From Lachnoclostridium sp. UBA5890 (lineage in GTDB: Bacteria > Bacillota > Clostridia > Lachnospirales > Lachnospiraceae): 28,008 bases of DNA. This document shows, in pieces, positions 12,747 to 20,410 of the stretch. Under the pieces are notes generated by a model. It saw only the letters and a list, made by a program, of their open reading frames with translations, ran no database searches and had not been told where the DNA came from. Numbering within the stretch: position 1 is the stretch's first letter; each line of letters opens with the position of its first letter. The stretch is from positions 1 through 28,008 of the forward strand of contig DJEU01000005.1 of assembly GCA_002431395.1 (NCBI GenBank), read 5' to 3'. Made by a program: the position numbers and the translations under genes.

Positions 12747-15155
12747 CTATTTCACTACGATGTTGATGATACGTCCAGGGACGTAAATTTCTTTTACAAT
12801 CTGCTTATCGCCAAGTTTGTCTGCGATAGCTTCTCTGCCGGCGGTAAGTGCAGTATCTTTGTCTGCATCGATGGCAAGTTTTACGGTTGCACGAACTTTA
12901 CCATTGACCTGAACTGCGATCTCCTGCATTTTCTCGACGGTCTTTTCTTCGTCATATTCCGGCCATGCATTTTCATACAAGTATCCTTCAAATCCCATGA
13001 TCTGCCACAATTCTTCTGTGATATGTGGTGCTACCGGATTCAAAAGATGAATCAATGTCTTGAAATCTGCCTTTGTCAGCTTGCCTGCTTTGTAGAAGTC
13101 ATTGATCAATGCCATCATCGCTGCAATAGCTGTATTGTACTTCAAGTTTTCAAAGTCGCTGCTGACTTTTTTAATTGTCTGGTGAATCTTTGTCTCAAGT
13201 TCCGGTGAATATTCGTCACCATCAACTACCATATCCTGTAATTTCCATACACGCTCCAGGAAACGACGGCATCCTTTTACGCCATCATCGGACCAAGCTG
13301 CTGCCGCATCAAATGTTCCGATAAACATTTCATACGTACGAAGTGTATCTGCGCCATACGCATTTACAATATCATCCGGGTTGATAACATTTCCACGGGA
13401 TTTACTCATTTTCTCGCCGTTTTCGCCAAGGATCATACCATGAGATGTTCTCTTCTGATATGGTTCTTTCGTAGGCACTACACCCTGATCGTACAGGAAC
13501 TTGTGCCAAAAACGGGAATACAGAAGATGAAGGGTGGTATGCTCCATTCCACCATTGTACCAGTCAACCGGAAGCCAGTATTCCATTGCCTCGCGGCTTG
13601 CAAGTGCTTTGTCATTGTGCGGATCGATATAGCGGAGGAAATACCAGGAAGATCCTGCCCACTGTGGCATCGTATCCGTCTCACGCTCTGCTTTGCCACC
13701 GCAGCAAGGACAAGTCGTCTCTACCCAGTCACGGATATTTGCGATTGGAGACTCGCCATTGTCGGTCGGCATATAATTGTCAACTTCCGGAAGTTCCAAT
13801 GGAAGTTCTTCTTCCGGAATCGGAACATATCCGCATTTTTCACATTTTACAATCGGAATCGGCTCACCCCAATAACGCTGTCTGGAGAATACCCAGTCAC
13901 GCAGTTTGAAGTTTGTCTTTTTCGTACCGACACCTTTTTCTTCCAGCCATTCAATGATAGCTTTCTTTGCTTCTTCTACCGATTTTCCTGTGAGGAATCC
14001 GGAATTTACAAGAGTTCCTGTAGCAACATCTGTGAAAGCTGCTTCTTCTACATTTCCTCCTTCGATTACCTCAATAACCGGAATATTAAATTTCTTTGCA
14101 AATTCCCAGTCACGGTCGTCATGCGCAGGAACCGCCATGATAGCACCGGTTCCGTAACTCATCAATACATAATCCGATACCCATACCGGAATTTCTTTTC
14201 CATTTACCGGATTTACTGCGGTCAAGCCCTGAATCTCGACACCTGTCTTTTCTTTCGCAAGCTCGGTTCTTTCAAAATCGGATTTTCTTGCTGCCATCTC
14301 ACGATAAGCAACGATTTCATCCCAGTTTGCGATCTCATCTTTGTATTTGTCAAGATATGGATGTTCCGGAGAAACAACCATATACGTTACACCAAACAGT
14401 GTATCCGGACGTGTTGTATAGATGCGAAGTTTCTCTTCCTTATCTTTGAGCTGGAAATCCACCTCTGCACCATGAGAACGTCCGATCCAGTTTTTCTGAG
14501 AAACTTTGACACGCTCAATGTAATCCACGTCATCCAGATCATCAATCAATTTATCTGCATATTTGGTAATTTTTAACATCCACTGGCTTTTTACTTTACG
14601 GACAACTTCGCTTCCGCATCGCTCGCAGACACCATTTACAACTTCCTCATTGGCAAGTCCGCATTTACAGGAAGTACACCAGTTGATTGGCATTTCGGAT
14701 TTATAAGCAAGTCCTGCTTTAAACAATTTCAGGAAAATCCACTGTGTCCATTTGAAATAATTCGGATCGGTTGTATTGATCTCGCGATCCCAGTCAAAGG
14801 AATAACCAAGTGACTGCAGCTGCGCTTTAAAACGTGCTACATTCTGCTTTGTAACTTCTTTTGGATGAACTTTATTTTTAATTGCATAGTTTTCTGTAGG
14901 AAGACCAAATGCATCCCATCCCATCGGATAAAGGACATTGTATCCCTGCATACGGCGCTTACGCGCTACGATATCAAGTGCTGTATAAGGTCTTGGATGA
15001 CCTACGTGCAAGCCCTGTCCGGATGGATAAGGAAATTCCACCAGCGCATAAAACTTTGGCTTTGAATAATCGTCAGTAGCTGCAAAAGCCTTTTTCTCTT
15101 CCCAGATCTTCTGCCATTTTTTCTCAATTTCTTTCGGGTTGTAAGATGACTTCAT
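12747..15155 (-). CDS. leuS: Leucyl-tRNA synthetase
   Basis: An 802-residue class I aminoacyl-tRNA synthetase that charges tRNA-Leu with leucine in the cytoplasm. The ATP-binding signatures are HVGH at 50-53 and KMSKS at 582-586. The editing domain carries TTRPDTLFG (247-255) and GTGAIMAVPAHDDRD (336-350), so proofreading looks intact. Zinc-type cysteine pairs occur at CTSCKCG...CERCG (160-181) and CEKCG...CPCCGG. The length is normal for bacteria. The ATG follows TAGGAGGAATTGAC. The gene starts 31 bases after the L,D-transpeptidase stop on the same strand, so it may be partly read from that promoter; the gap is too short for the T-box leader often found before such genes. Confidence 0.97.
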   Translation of the reverse strand: MKSSYNPKEIEKKWQKIWEEKKAFAATDDYSKPKFYALVEFPYPSGQGLHVGHPRPYTALDIVARKRRMQGYNVLYPMGWDAFGLPTENYAIKNKVHPKEVTKQNVARFKAQLQSLGYSFDWDREINTTDPNYFKWTQWIFLKLFKAGLAYKSEMPINWCTSCKCGLANEEVVNGVCERCGSEVVRKVKSQWMLKITKYADKLIDDLDDVDYIERVKVSQKNWIGRSHGAEVDFQLKDKEEKLRIYTTRPDTLFGVTYMVVSPEHPYLDKYKDEIANWDEIVAYREMAARKSDFERTELAKEKTGVEIQGLTAVNPVNGKEIPVWVSDYVLMSYGTGAIMAVPAHDDRDWEFAKKFNIPVIEVIEGGNVEEAAFTDVATGTLVNSGFLTGKSVEEAKKAIIEWLEEKGVGTKKTNFKLRDWVFSRQRYWGEPIPIVKCEKCGYVPIPEEELPLELPEVDNYMPTDNGESPIANIRDWVETTCPCCGGKAERETDTMPQWAGSSWYFLRYIDPHNDKALASREAMEYWLPVDWYNGGMEHTTLHLLYSRFWHKFLYDQGVVPTKEPYQKRTSHGMILGENGEKMSKSRGNVINPDDIVNAYGADTLRTYEMFIGTFDAAAAWSDDGVKGCRRFLERVWKLQDMVVDGDEYSPELETKIHQTIKKVSSDFENLKYNTAIAAMMALINDFYKAGKLTKADFKTLIHLLNPVAPHITEELWQIMGFEGYLYENAWPEYDEEKTVEKMQEIAVQVNGKVRATVKLAIDADKDTALTAGREAIADKLGDKQIVKEIYVPGRIINIVVK

Positions 15156-15186
15156 GTCAATTCCTCCTAAATTTAACTTTACATTT

Positions 15187-16050
15187 TTACTTCTTTTTTA
15201 ACACCTTATGGATAACTCTTACAGACGTTTTTCGTCCGATCTCATCCGTCAGTTTATATGTAATCCGGTAATCTCCGGGTTTCTTTGTATTTACTCTGCG
15301 CACTTTTGCATATTCATACGACTCATCTTTTCGGTACTCTATAAACGTTTTCACTCGCCGTGTCGCATCGTACCCTGTCGTATTGCGTGCACGAATGCCT
15401 TCCATAATCTTATATTTTCGCTCTCCATACGCGATACGTCTTTTCTTTGCGCCGCGGATCACGGGTTTCTTCTTATTATATGGATTTCTCTTGCTCCAGA
15501 TATCGGTCGGATCATATCCGGAATATCCAGGCACCTTGATTGCCCTCGGTTTACCGAGCGGCCCCGGATTTTTCGCATTGTAAATAACCACTTTCGTGCC
15601 AACCGGGCAATTGTCATAAATCCACTTGGCATCCTTTACGGTCAAGCGAACACAGCCATGCGATGCCATCGTTCCAAGCCGATTGTAACTGCTATTGGAC
15701 AATGTCCCCGGATTCTGTTTGTGATACCAGACAGAATGAAACAAAATGCCCTTATAAATACGGCTGCAATACTGTCCATAACAAGGTCCTTTGAGCACAT
15801 GCCAGCGCATCCGCTGCTGAATCCGAAATGTTCCCGTCGGCGTTATGCGGCCGGTAGAACACGGAAATGCCTTAATGGCCTTTCTCTTCTTATAAACGGT
15901 GACGGTATTTTGCAGTTTATTGATTTTAATAACGTAAGAATCCGTTTTCTTTTTCGCCGTTTTCTTTGCCTGCGCCGCTCCCGGTATCAGCAGTGCCAGA
16001 AAAAGCAGTAAAAAACCTACCCTTACCAAACTTCTCGCCCTGTTTTTCAT
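15187..16050 (-). CDS. Secreted L,D-transpeptidase (YkuD) with C-terminal Ig-like domain
   Basis: A 287-residue exported enzyme that forms 3-3 cross-links in, or attaches proteins to, peptidoglycan. The signal peptide (MKNRARSLVRVGFLLLFLAL...) ends at AQA|KK near residue 28. The YkuD domain (about 37-157) holds the conserved His in LFHSVW and the catalytic SHGCVRLT block (S130-H131-G132-C133). The last ~80 residues (PGDYRITYKLTDEIGRKTS) resemble bacterial Ig-like DUF5011-type domains. I start at 16050, where GGAGG lies five bases upstream; the longer frame to 16086 would begin about at the predicted transcription start. It is related to the larger YkuD protein at 20411-22486 (shared NRLG, DAKWIYD and PGPLGK blocks). 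Confidence 0.9.
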   Translation of the reverse strand: MKNRARSLVRVGFLLLFLALLIPGAAQAKKTAKKKTDSYVIKINKLQNTVTVYKKRKAIKAFPCSTGRITPTGTFRIQQRMRWHVLKGPCYGQYCSRIYKGILFHSVWYHKQNPGTLSNSSYNRLGTMASHGCVRLTVKDAKWIYDNCPVGTKVVIYNAKNPGPLGKPRAIKVPGYSGYDPTDIWSKRNPYNKKKPVIRGAKKRRIAYGERKYKIMEGIRARNTTGYDATRRVKTFIEYRKDESYEYAKVRRVNTKKPGDYRITYKLTDEIGRKTSVRVIHKVLKKK

Positions 16051-16095
16051 ACTTTCCTCCAATACAACTCTCCGCCCTGACATCACGTATCTTTT

Positions 16096-16124
16096 ATTAT
16101 ATCAATTTCCTGCACTTTCGTCAA
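16096..16124 (-). promoter_or_regulatory. Promoter of the L,D-transpeptidase (and possibly leuS)
   Basis: On the minus strand TTGACG (16119-16124), 17 bases, TATAAT (16096-16101). The start would fall near 16089. Confidence 0.75.
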
Positions 16125-16145
16125 TACGCGCCGTCTTCTCTTCTG

Positions 16146-16964
16146 TCAAAAATTCACATGATCCGGATCGCCGTGCATTTCATCGCGGTTCAATCCGTCA
16201 ATTGCTGCAATTTCTTCTTCCGTCAGTGCAAAATCAAACACCTGCGCATTCTGTATGATTCGCTCTTCTTTTGTTGATTTTGGAATTGTAATGATGCCAT
16301 TTTGCACATCATAACGTAAAATCACCTGTGCCACACTTTTTCCATGACGCTTTGCAATTTCCAAAAGAACCGGATCTTCAAAGCAGGCACCGCGTCCGAG
16401 CGGGCTCCATGCCTCCGGCACAATATCGTGTTTCCTGCAATACTGCCGCAGACTCTGGCGTGTCAGATACGGATTGCACTCAAACTGATCTACCGCCGGC
16501 GCAATGTTGGCTTTCACACTGAGTTTTTCTAAATGATGCTCCAAAAAATTACTAACTCCAATTGCTTTTACAAGTCCTTCTTCATATAACCCTTCCAGTA
16601 TTTTCCATGTCTCATGAATTTTCTCAGGCACGGGCCAATGAATCAGATAAAGATCCACATATTCCAACCCCAGTTCTTTTAAACTCGACTCAAATGCTTC
16701 CCTCTGTCTTCCTTCCCGCTGCTTATCATTCCACAATTTTGTCGTAATAAACAATTCTTCTCTCGGTACTCCACATGTCCGAACGGCTTCTCCTACTTCT
16801 TTTTCATTAAAATAAAATGCCGCTGTGTCGATCAGACGATATCCATTTTTTATCGCTGCCTGCACTGCCGGAACCGTATCCCCTTCGGACTTATACACAC
16901 CAAGTCCAAAAATCGGCATCTCTACGCCATTATTCAATGTCACTCTCGATTGTAATGTCTGCAT
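16146..16964 (-). CDS. Aldo/keto reductase
   Basis: A 272-residue NADPH-dependent carbonyl reductase of the aldo/keto reductase family (2,5-diketo-gluconate reductase-like group), cytoplasmic. The catalytic tetrad is complete: D46, Y51 (LIDTAAFYFNE), K76 (ITTKLW) and H109 (YLIHWP). The cofactor-binding IPKSTKEERI block is near the C-terminus, followed by the NRDEMHGDP tail. An upstream ATG at 17015 would lengthen the frame, but the predicted promoter (-10 at 17004-17009) lies between them, so the ATG at 16964, preceded by a purine-rich GGCGGAAAG, is preferred. The gene is divergent from the DedA gene. The natural substrate cannot be inferred. Confidence 0.9.
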   Translation of the reverse strand: MQTLQSRVTLNNGVEMPIFGLGVYKSEGDTVPAVQAAIKNGYRLIDTAAFYFNEKEVGEAVRTCGVPREELFITTKLWNDKQREGRQREAFESSLKELGLEYVDLYLIHWPVPEKIHETWKILEGLYEEGLVKAIGVSNFLEHHLEKLSVKANIAPAVDQFECNPYLTRQSLRQYCRKHDIVPEAWSPLGRGACFEDPVLLEIAKRHGKSVAQVILRYDVQNGIITIPKSTKEERIIQNAQVFDFALTEEEIAAIDGLNRDEMHGDPDHVNF

Positions 16965-17003
16965 TCTTTCCGCCGCCTTTCTTTCCATTGCTCTTGCGCT
17001 TTC

Positions 17004-17032
17004 AGTATACCCCATCTTTTCTTTTTACGCAA
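17004..17032 (-). promoter_or_regulatory. Promoter of the aldo/keto reductase
   Basis: On the minus strand TTGCGT (17027-17032), 17 bases, TATACT (17004-17009). It fixes the gene start to the internal ATG at 16964. Confidence 0.65.
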
Positions 17033-17062
17033 ATAAAAAGTCTATTAACTGCGTTTCCCCCA

Positions 17063-17068
17063 TATAAT
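17063..17068 (+). promoter_or_regulatory. -10 box for the DedA gene
   Basis: A perfect TATAAT lies 29 bases before the DedA ATG, back-to-back with the reductase promoter. No good -35 box is present at 17 bases, so an activator or a weak promoter is possible. Confidence 0.4.
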
Positions 17069-17096
17069 GAACTAATACCCTTACTAAGGTGATTTT

Positions 17097-17681
17097 ATGG
17101 ATCAGATTCTTCTTTGGATACAAAACTACGGAACACCGGCTATTATTGTACTCATTGCGCTGGAATACGCCTGTTTTCCTATTTCCAGCGAGCTAGTTCT
17201 GCCCTTTGCCGGAGCCTTCGGTGCCGGTCATGGTACGCCGCTGTTTCTTCTTATTATATATAGCAGCATCGCCGGACTTATCGGAACTACCTTCACCTAT
17301 CTGATCGGACGCTTCGGTGGCTCCCCACTTCTCGACCGATTGATGCGCCGATTTCCTTCGACCGAAAAGCCCATCCTTTCCTCCTACCGTACTTTTGGCG
17401 ACCACGGGAAAATCGCTGTCTGCCTCGCCCGCGTAATTCCACTTTGCCGCACATACATTGCCTTTGTTGCCGGTTCTTCCAAGCAGTCTTTTCCTACTTA
17501 TGCCATCTTTTCCGCAATCGGAATTACACTTTGGAATAGTATCCTCATTACCCTGGGGTATTATGGATACCAATACCGCGACACCTTTTTCCATTATTTC
17601 AATCAATACAAAACCATTATTCTCGTCGTGGGTGTAGGACTGCTTGTACTGCTGCTTTTTCCGAGACGGGAACGGGAGTAG
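17097..17681 (+). CDS. DedA-family membrane protein
   Basis: A 194-residue integral membrane protein of the DedA/SNARE-associated (VTT) family, implicated in flipping phospholipids or undecaprenyl phosphate. Four to five hydrophobic segments are evident (about 13-30, 48-72, 115-130, 134-155, 168-187). The family signatures are present: EYACFPISSELVLPFAG near residue 28, then ARVIPLCRTYIAFVAG and SAIGITLWNS in the second half. The length is typical. AAGGTGA precedes the ATG. It ends seven bases from the convergent AlbA_2 gene stop, with no terminator between them. Confidence 0.9.
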   Translation: MDQILLWIQNYGTPAIIVLIALEYACFPISSELVLPFAGAFGAGHGTPLFLLIIYSSIAGLIGTTFTYLIGRFGGSPLLDRLMRRFPSTEKPILSSYRTFGDHGKIAVCLARVIPLCRTYIAFVAGSSKQSFPTYAIFSAIGITLWNSILITLGYYGYQYRDTFFHYFNQYKTIILVVGVGLLVLLLFPRRERE

Positions 17682-17688
17682 ATTTCCT

Positions 17689-19008
17689 CTACTTGGGAAT
17701 TGTATAATAAGTGCTTCTTGCCTTTCCACACTGCGTAAGAAATTTACCTTTTACCAATTTCTTGATTTTCCGTAATGCAGTAGACTCACTTACTCCAAGT
17801 AGGTTCGCTACATCTTTTTTGGTAATCGCCTGATACCTTTTAGCATATTCTAACACTCGTTTTTCTGTTCCGTTGAGAATTCTCTCTTCCTCTATCTCAT
17901 CCTTTTCTTTATTTTCGTGCGCTGTATTTACATTTGGCAAAATAATCTTGAATGTATTTCTTGTTGTTTCAATTACAGGTTTTTTATCTGCATTTTTATA
18001 AGCATTCATAATCTTAGTCAATCCTGTGCCATAGGCCTCAATCAAATGTAAGCGATAGAACACATTAGCAAGTTCTTCATTTCTGCATACCGAAATTCCT
18101 ACCATAACATCTTCTAACTCAACTCCAGGCAATAATCCGCCAACAGAAACAAACTCCAGCCTATCATCAAATATACTGATTAAGCCACTGGAACGAAATG
18201 AATATTCTCTATGAACAATAAGATTTAACAACGCCTCTCTAACTGCTATTTCCGGATAATCTCTAACTTCTACCCGCAATAACCTTTCTATTGTAGCATG
18301 TGTTTGATTATGAATGTCAATATAATCATATACCTCATTCATTTGCTGTAATATGGATCCTGTAAATTCTCGCCGATCTCTAAAAATATTTTGATCGGTT
18401 CCTTGAAAAACAGCCACCTTAATTGTGTGAACACATTGATCCGATAAAAGCAAAGCCAAATTGCTATAAATCCCCTCTTTGTCCATCAATTTCAAAGTCC
18501 GCATCTGCTGCACACCAAATTCCATCTGTCGACTCGAAAATTCTCTTTTAACCGCTTCAAAAGTCAGCTCTTGGTTCAAACTGCGCATATTTTCAAAATG
18601 ATCCCCATCTGTCTCTTTTATCATCCGCCGAATCGCCGTATCTGTAGCCGGAACAGAAGAATACCCTTGACGAACATACACACCTTCCGGACGCATCCCT
18701 TTTTTAGCTATATAGTACGGTCGTTCTGTTCCTCGCTGCACATTCACACAAACAACCTCTTTACCATTTTCTTTAATCGTTTCATAATGCAGAAACATCG
18801 TCAAATCCGGTTTAATAGCATCTCTGACCATATTGCTGATTTGCAATGCGGCAGCATCCGCATCTTCAACCCCAATTATTTGTCCATCATCCTGAACCCC
18901 TATATATAACTTCCCTCCATCACAATTAGCAAACGCAATAATTTCCTTCTTAACATCCTCCACCACAATTTCTTTCAATTCTATCAATTCGCTTTCATGA
19001 AAATCCAT
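17689..19008 (-). CDS. AlbA_2 / HATPase_c_4 putative transcriptional regulator
   Basis: A 439-residue protein of the widespread family with an N-terminal AlbA_2 (Schlafen-like) domain, a C-terminal GHKL-type ATPase-like domain (HATPase_c_4) and a winged helix. AlbA_2 begins at ESELIELKE and includes AFANCDGGKLYIGVQDDG (26-42). REALLNLIVHREYS (257-270) and EAYGTGLTKIMNAY (324-337) are the HATPase_c_4 signatures. An HTH lies near 396-420 (KKDVANLLGVSESTALRKIKKL). A DNA-binding regulatory role is the usual annotation; the targets are unknown. The start is supported by a consensus promoter 30-60 bases upstream and GGGGATGG before the ATG. It is divergent from the S51 peptidase gene. Confidence 0.85.
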   Translation of the reverse strand: MDFHESELIELKEIVVEDVKKEIIAFANCDGGKLYIGVQDDGQIIGVEDADAAALQISNMVRDAIKPDLTMFLHYETIKENGKEVVCVNVQRGTERPYYIAKKGMRPEGVYVRQGYSSVPATDTAIRRMIKETDGDHFENMRSLNQELTFEAVKREFSSRQMEFGVQQMRTLKLMDKEGIYSNLALLLSDQCVHTIKVAVFQGTDQNIFRDRREFTGSILQQMNEVYDYIDIHNQTHATIERLLRVEVRDYPEIAVREALLNLIVHREYSFRSSGLISIFDDRLEFVSVGGLLPGVELEDVMVGISVCRNEELANVFYRLHLIEAYGTGLTKIMNAYKNADKKPVIETTRNTFKIILPNVNTAHENKEKDEIEEERILNGTEKRVLEYAKRYQAITKKDVANLLGVSESTALRKIKKLVKGKFLTQCGKARSTYYTIPK

Positions 19009-19037
19009 TTTACCATCCCCTGTGTTTTATTTTTATC

Positions 19038-19066
19038 ATTATATTAAATCAATTCAATTTTGTCAA
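19038..19066 (-). promoter_or_regulatory. Consensus promoter of the AlbA_2 gene
   Basis: On the minus strand TTGACA (19061-19066), 17 bases, TATAAT (19038-19043): both boxes are perfect. The repeated GATTTTGA words at 19081-19100, just upstream, could be regulator sites shared with the divergent gene. Confidence 0.85.
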
Positions 19067-19127
19067 TAGTTTTTTGACGTGATTTTGAATCGATTTTGAC
19101 ACAATTATTTTCCAGCAAAAAATCTTG

Positions 19128-19156
19128 TTGTTTTCCATATTTTCCCATGTTATAAT
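19128..19156 (+). promoter_or_regulatory. Promoter of the S51 peptidase gene
   Basis: TTGTTT (19128-19133), 17 bases, TATAAT (19151-19156) with an upstream TG (extended -10). The ATG follows 20 bases later with AGGTGA. Confidence 0.7.
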
Positions 19157-19176
19157 TACAGCGAGGTGATAAAATT

Positions 19177-19845
19177 ATGATTAATATTTTAATGAATACA
19201 TACAACGTCGTAAATCCGGCATATATTGAAGAATTAAAGAACTACATTAAACCATATCACAAAGTATGTGTGATTCCTTTTTCTTTCCGTGAAAAAGAGA
19301 TTCCCACAAATGATGTATGGCAGAAATTCTATTCAAAAGACTGTGGAATATACCGTCACGGACTTGAAACTATGTTTTCCCGATTCAATATCAAGAAATC
19401 GCAAATTTCATATATCAATTATTTCGATGATTCTCCTGAGACTGCTTTCGAAAAATGCAGCACCTGTGATATCATCTATTTTACAGGCGGTTTGCCTGAC
19501 AAACTTTATAACCGACTGAAGGAATTTAATCTTGTCGAAACACTTTCCCGGCATTCCAAAATAATGATGGGCGACAGCGCCGGAGCCGTCATTCAGTTTA
19601 AGCAATTTCACCTTTCGCCTGATGCCGATTACACACACTTTTCTTATTATAATGGATTGGATATTATCAAAAATTTTGAACTTGAAGTACATTATGCAAA
19701 TACCGCTGCACAAAATGAATCCATACAGAAAGTAACTACGGAAAAGAAAATACCGGTTGTCGCATTGTCGGATGACTCCATCCTTATTGTGGACAATTTA
19801 GCAATAACCAGTTTGGGACCCACCAAAATTTTTCTACCAGTTTGA
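19177..19845 (+). CDS. Peptidase S51 (dipeptidase E-like) family protein
   Basis: A 222-residue protein of the class I glutamine-amidotransferase-like fold, peptidase S51 branch (PepE/cyanophycinase), which act as serine peptidases on Asp-containing peptides. The nucleophile elbow is GDSAGAV (S134), preceded by the FTGG loop (102-105). A candidate catalytic His is H172 in LEVHYA, and DDS near 199-201 is typical of the end of the fold. There is no signal peptide, so it is cytoplasmic. The length is close to PepE. It is divergent from the AlbA_2 gene with separate promoters. The exact substrate is unknown. Confidence 0.8.
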   Translation: MINILMNTYNVVNPAYIEELKNYIKPYHKVCVIPFSFREKEIPTNDVWQKFYSKDCGIYRHGLETMFSRFNIKKSQISYINYFDDSPETAFEKCSTCDIIYFTGGLPDKLYNRLKEFNLVETLSRHSKIMMGDSAGAVIQFKQFHLSPDADYTHFSYYNGLDIIKNFELEVHYANTAAQNESIQKVTTEKKIPVVALSDDSILIVDNLAITSLGPTKIFLPV

Positions 19846-19920
19846 CTGTCTTGTCCCGGCAAACAAGTCTTCCAAATTGCTTTCGTGCAAGCACGATGCT
19901 GCTTGACGGTCTTGTGCTAC

Positions 19921-19950
19921 AAAAAAACCGAGTAACCTAAGTTACTCGGT
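19921..19950 (-). terminator. Terminator of the tRNA operon
   Basis: On the minus strand ACCGAGTAAC-TTAG-GTTACTCGGT is a perfect 10-bp stem followed by seven T, directly after tRNA-Cys. Confidence 0.93.
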
Positions 19951-19957
19951 CTACTCA

Positions 19958-20028
19958 AGGCGACAACCAGATTTGAACTGGTGATCAGGGTGTTGCAGAC
20001 CCATGCCTTACCACTTGGCTATGTCGCC
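19958..20028 (-). tRNA. tRNA-Cys (GCA)
   Basis: A 71-base cloverleaf: acceptor GGCGACA/TGTCGCC with discriminator T, D-stem GCC/GGC, anticodon loop CTGCAAC (anticodon GCA at 19994-19996) and T-arm CCAG-TTCAAAT-CTGG. CCA is not encoded. The U73 discriminator is the normal cysteine identity element. Confidence 0.96.
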
Positions 20029-20137
20029 ATATATAATATATTATATCATCACTGTCACATTTATGCAACATTTTTTCGATATAATGTTTTTCAGATAAGA
20101 AATCTCCCCGCAAGCGGGTCCCTCCTTACCATAATAA

Positions 20138-20209
20138 TGACTCCTACGGGAATCGAACCCGTGTTACCGCCGTGAAAGGGCGATGTCTTAACCGCTTGAC
20201 CAAGGAGCC
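20138..20209 (-). tRNA. tRNA-Glu (UUC)
   Basis: A 72-base cloverleaf: acceptor GGCTCCT/AGGAGTC (one G-U) with discriminator A, anticodon loop CTTTCAC (anticodon TTC at 20174-20176) and T-arm ACGGG-TTCGATT-CCCGT. CCA is not encoded. It is the first gene of a two-tRNA operon; a small GC hairpin (ACCCGC-TT-GCGGGG) lies between the two and probably marks the processing spacer. Confidence 0.96.
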
Positions 20210-20246
20210 AGATTCGGTCTCGCGCTTCTGCGAACCGACATCAAAT

Positions 20247-20275
20247 ATACTACCATACTTTTCTTTAGAATGCAA
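20247..20275 (-). promoter_or_regulatory. Promoter of the tRNA-Glu/tRNA-Cys operon
   Basis: On the minus strand TTGCAT (20270-20275), 17 bases, TAGTAT (20247-20252) with an extended TG. A hairpin-forming leader (CGGTTCGC...GCGCGAGACCG) separates it from tRNA-Glu. Confidence 0.7.
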
Positions 20276-20323
20276 GCATTTTTTTGAAATATTTTTTATA
20301 TTTTTTCAAGTTCTGCATTTTCA

Positions 20324-20352
20324 TTGACAAAACAAGAAAAACATGGGAAAAT
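20324..20352 (+). promoter_or_regulatory. Promoter of the large YkuD gene
   Basis: A perfect TTGACA (20324-20329), 17 bases, then GAAAAT (20347-20352). It lies inside the longest possible reading frame, so translation must begin downstream, at 20411. Confidence 0.6.
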
Positions 20353-20410
20353 AGGAAAGCGGACGACTTATACAAATCCGCAAAACAAAACATTTATATG
20401 GAGGTTGAAA

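Noticed and set aside
13440..14576. 378-codon open frame on the plus strand
   Set aside because: It is antisense to leuS, lacks a ribosome site and has a composition unlike a real protein.
15156..15186. T-box leader before leuS
   Set aside because: Only 31 bases separate leuS from the upstream gene, with no T-box sequence or specifier stem.
15208..16011. 267-codon open frame on the plus strand
   Set aside because: Antisense to the L,D-transpeptidase, whose signal peptide, catalytic motif and promoter are clear.
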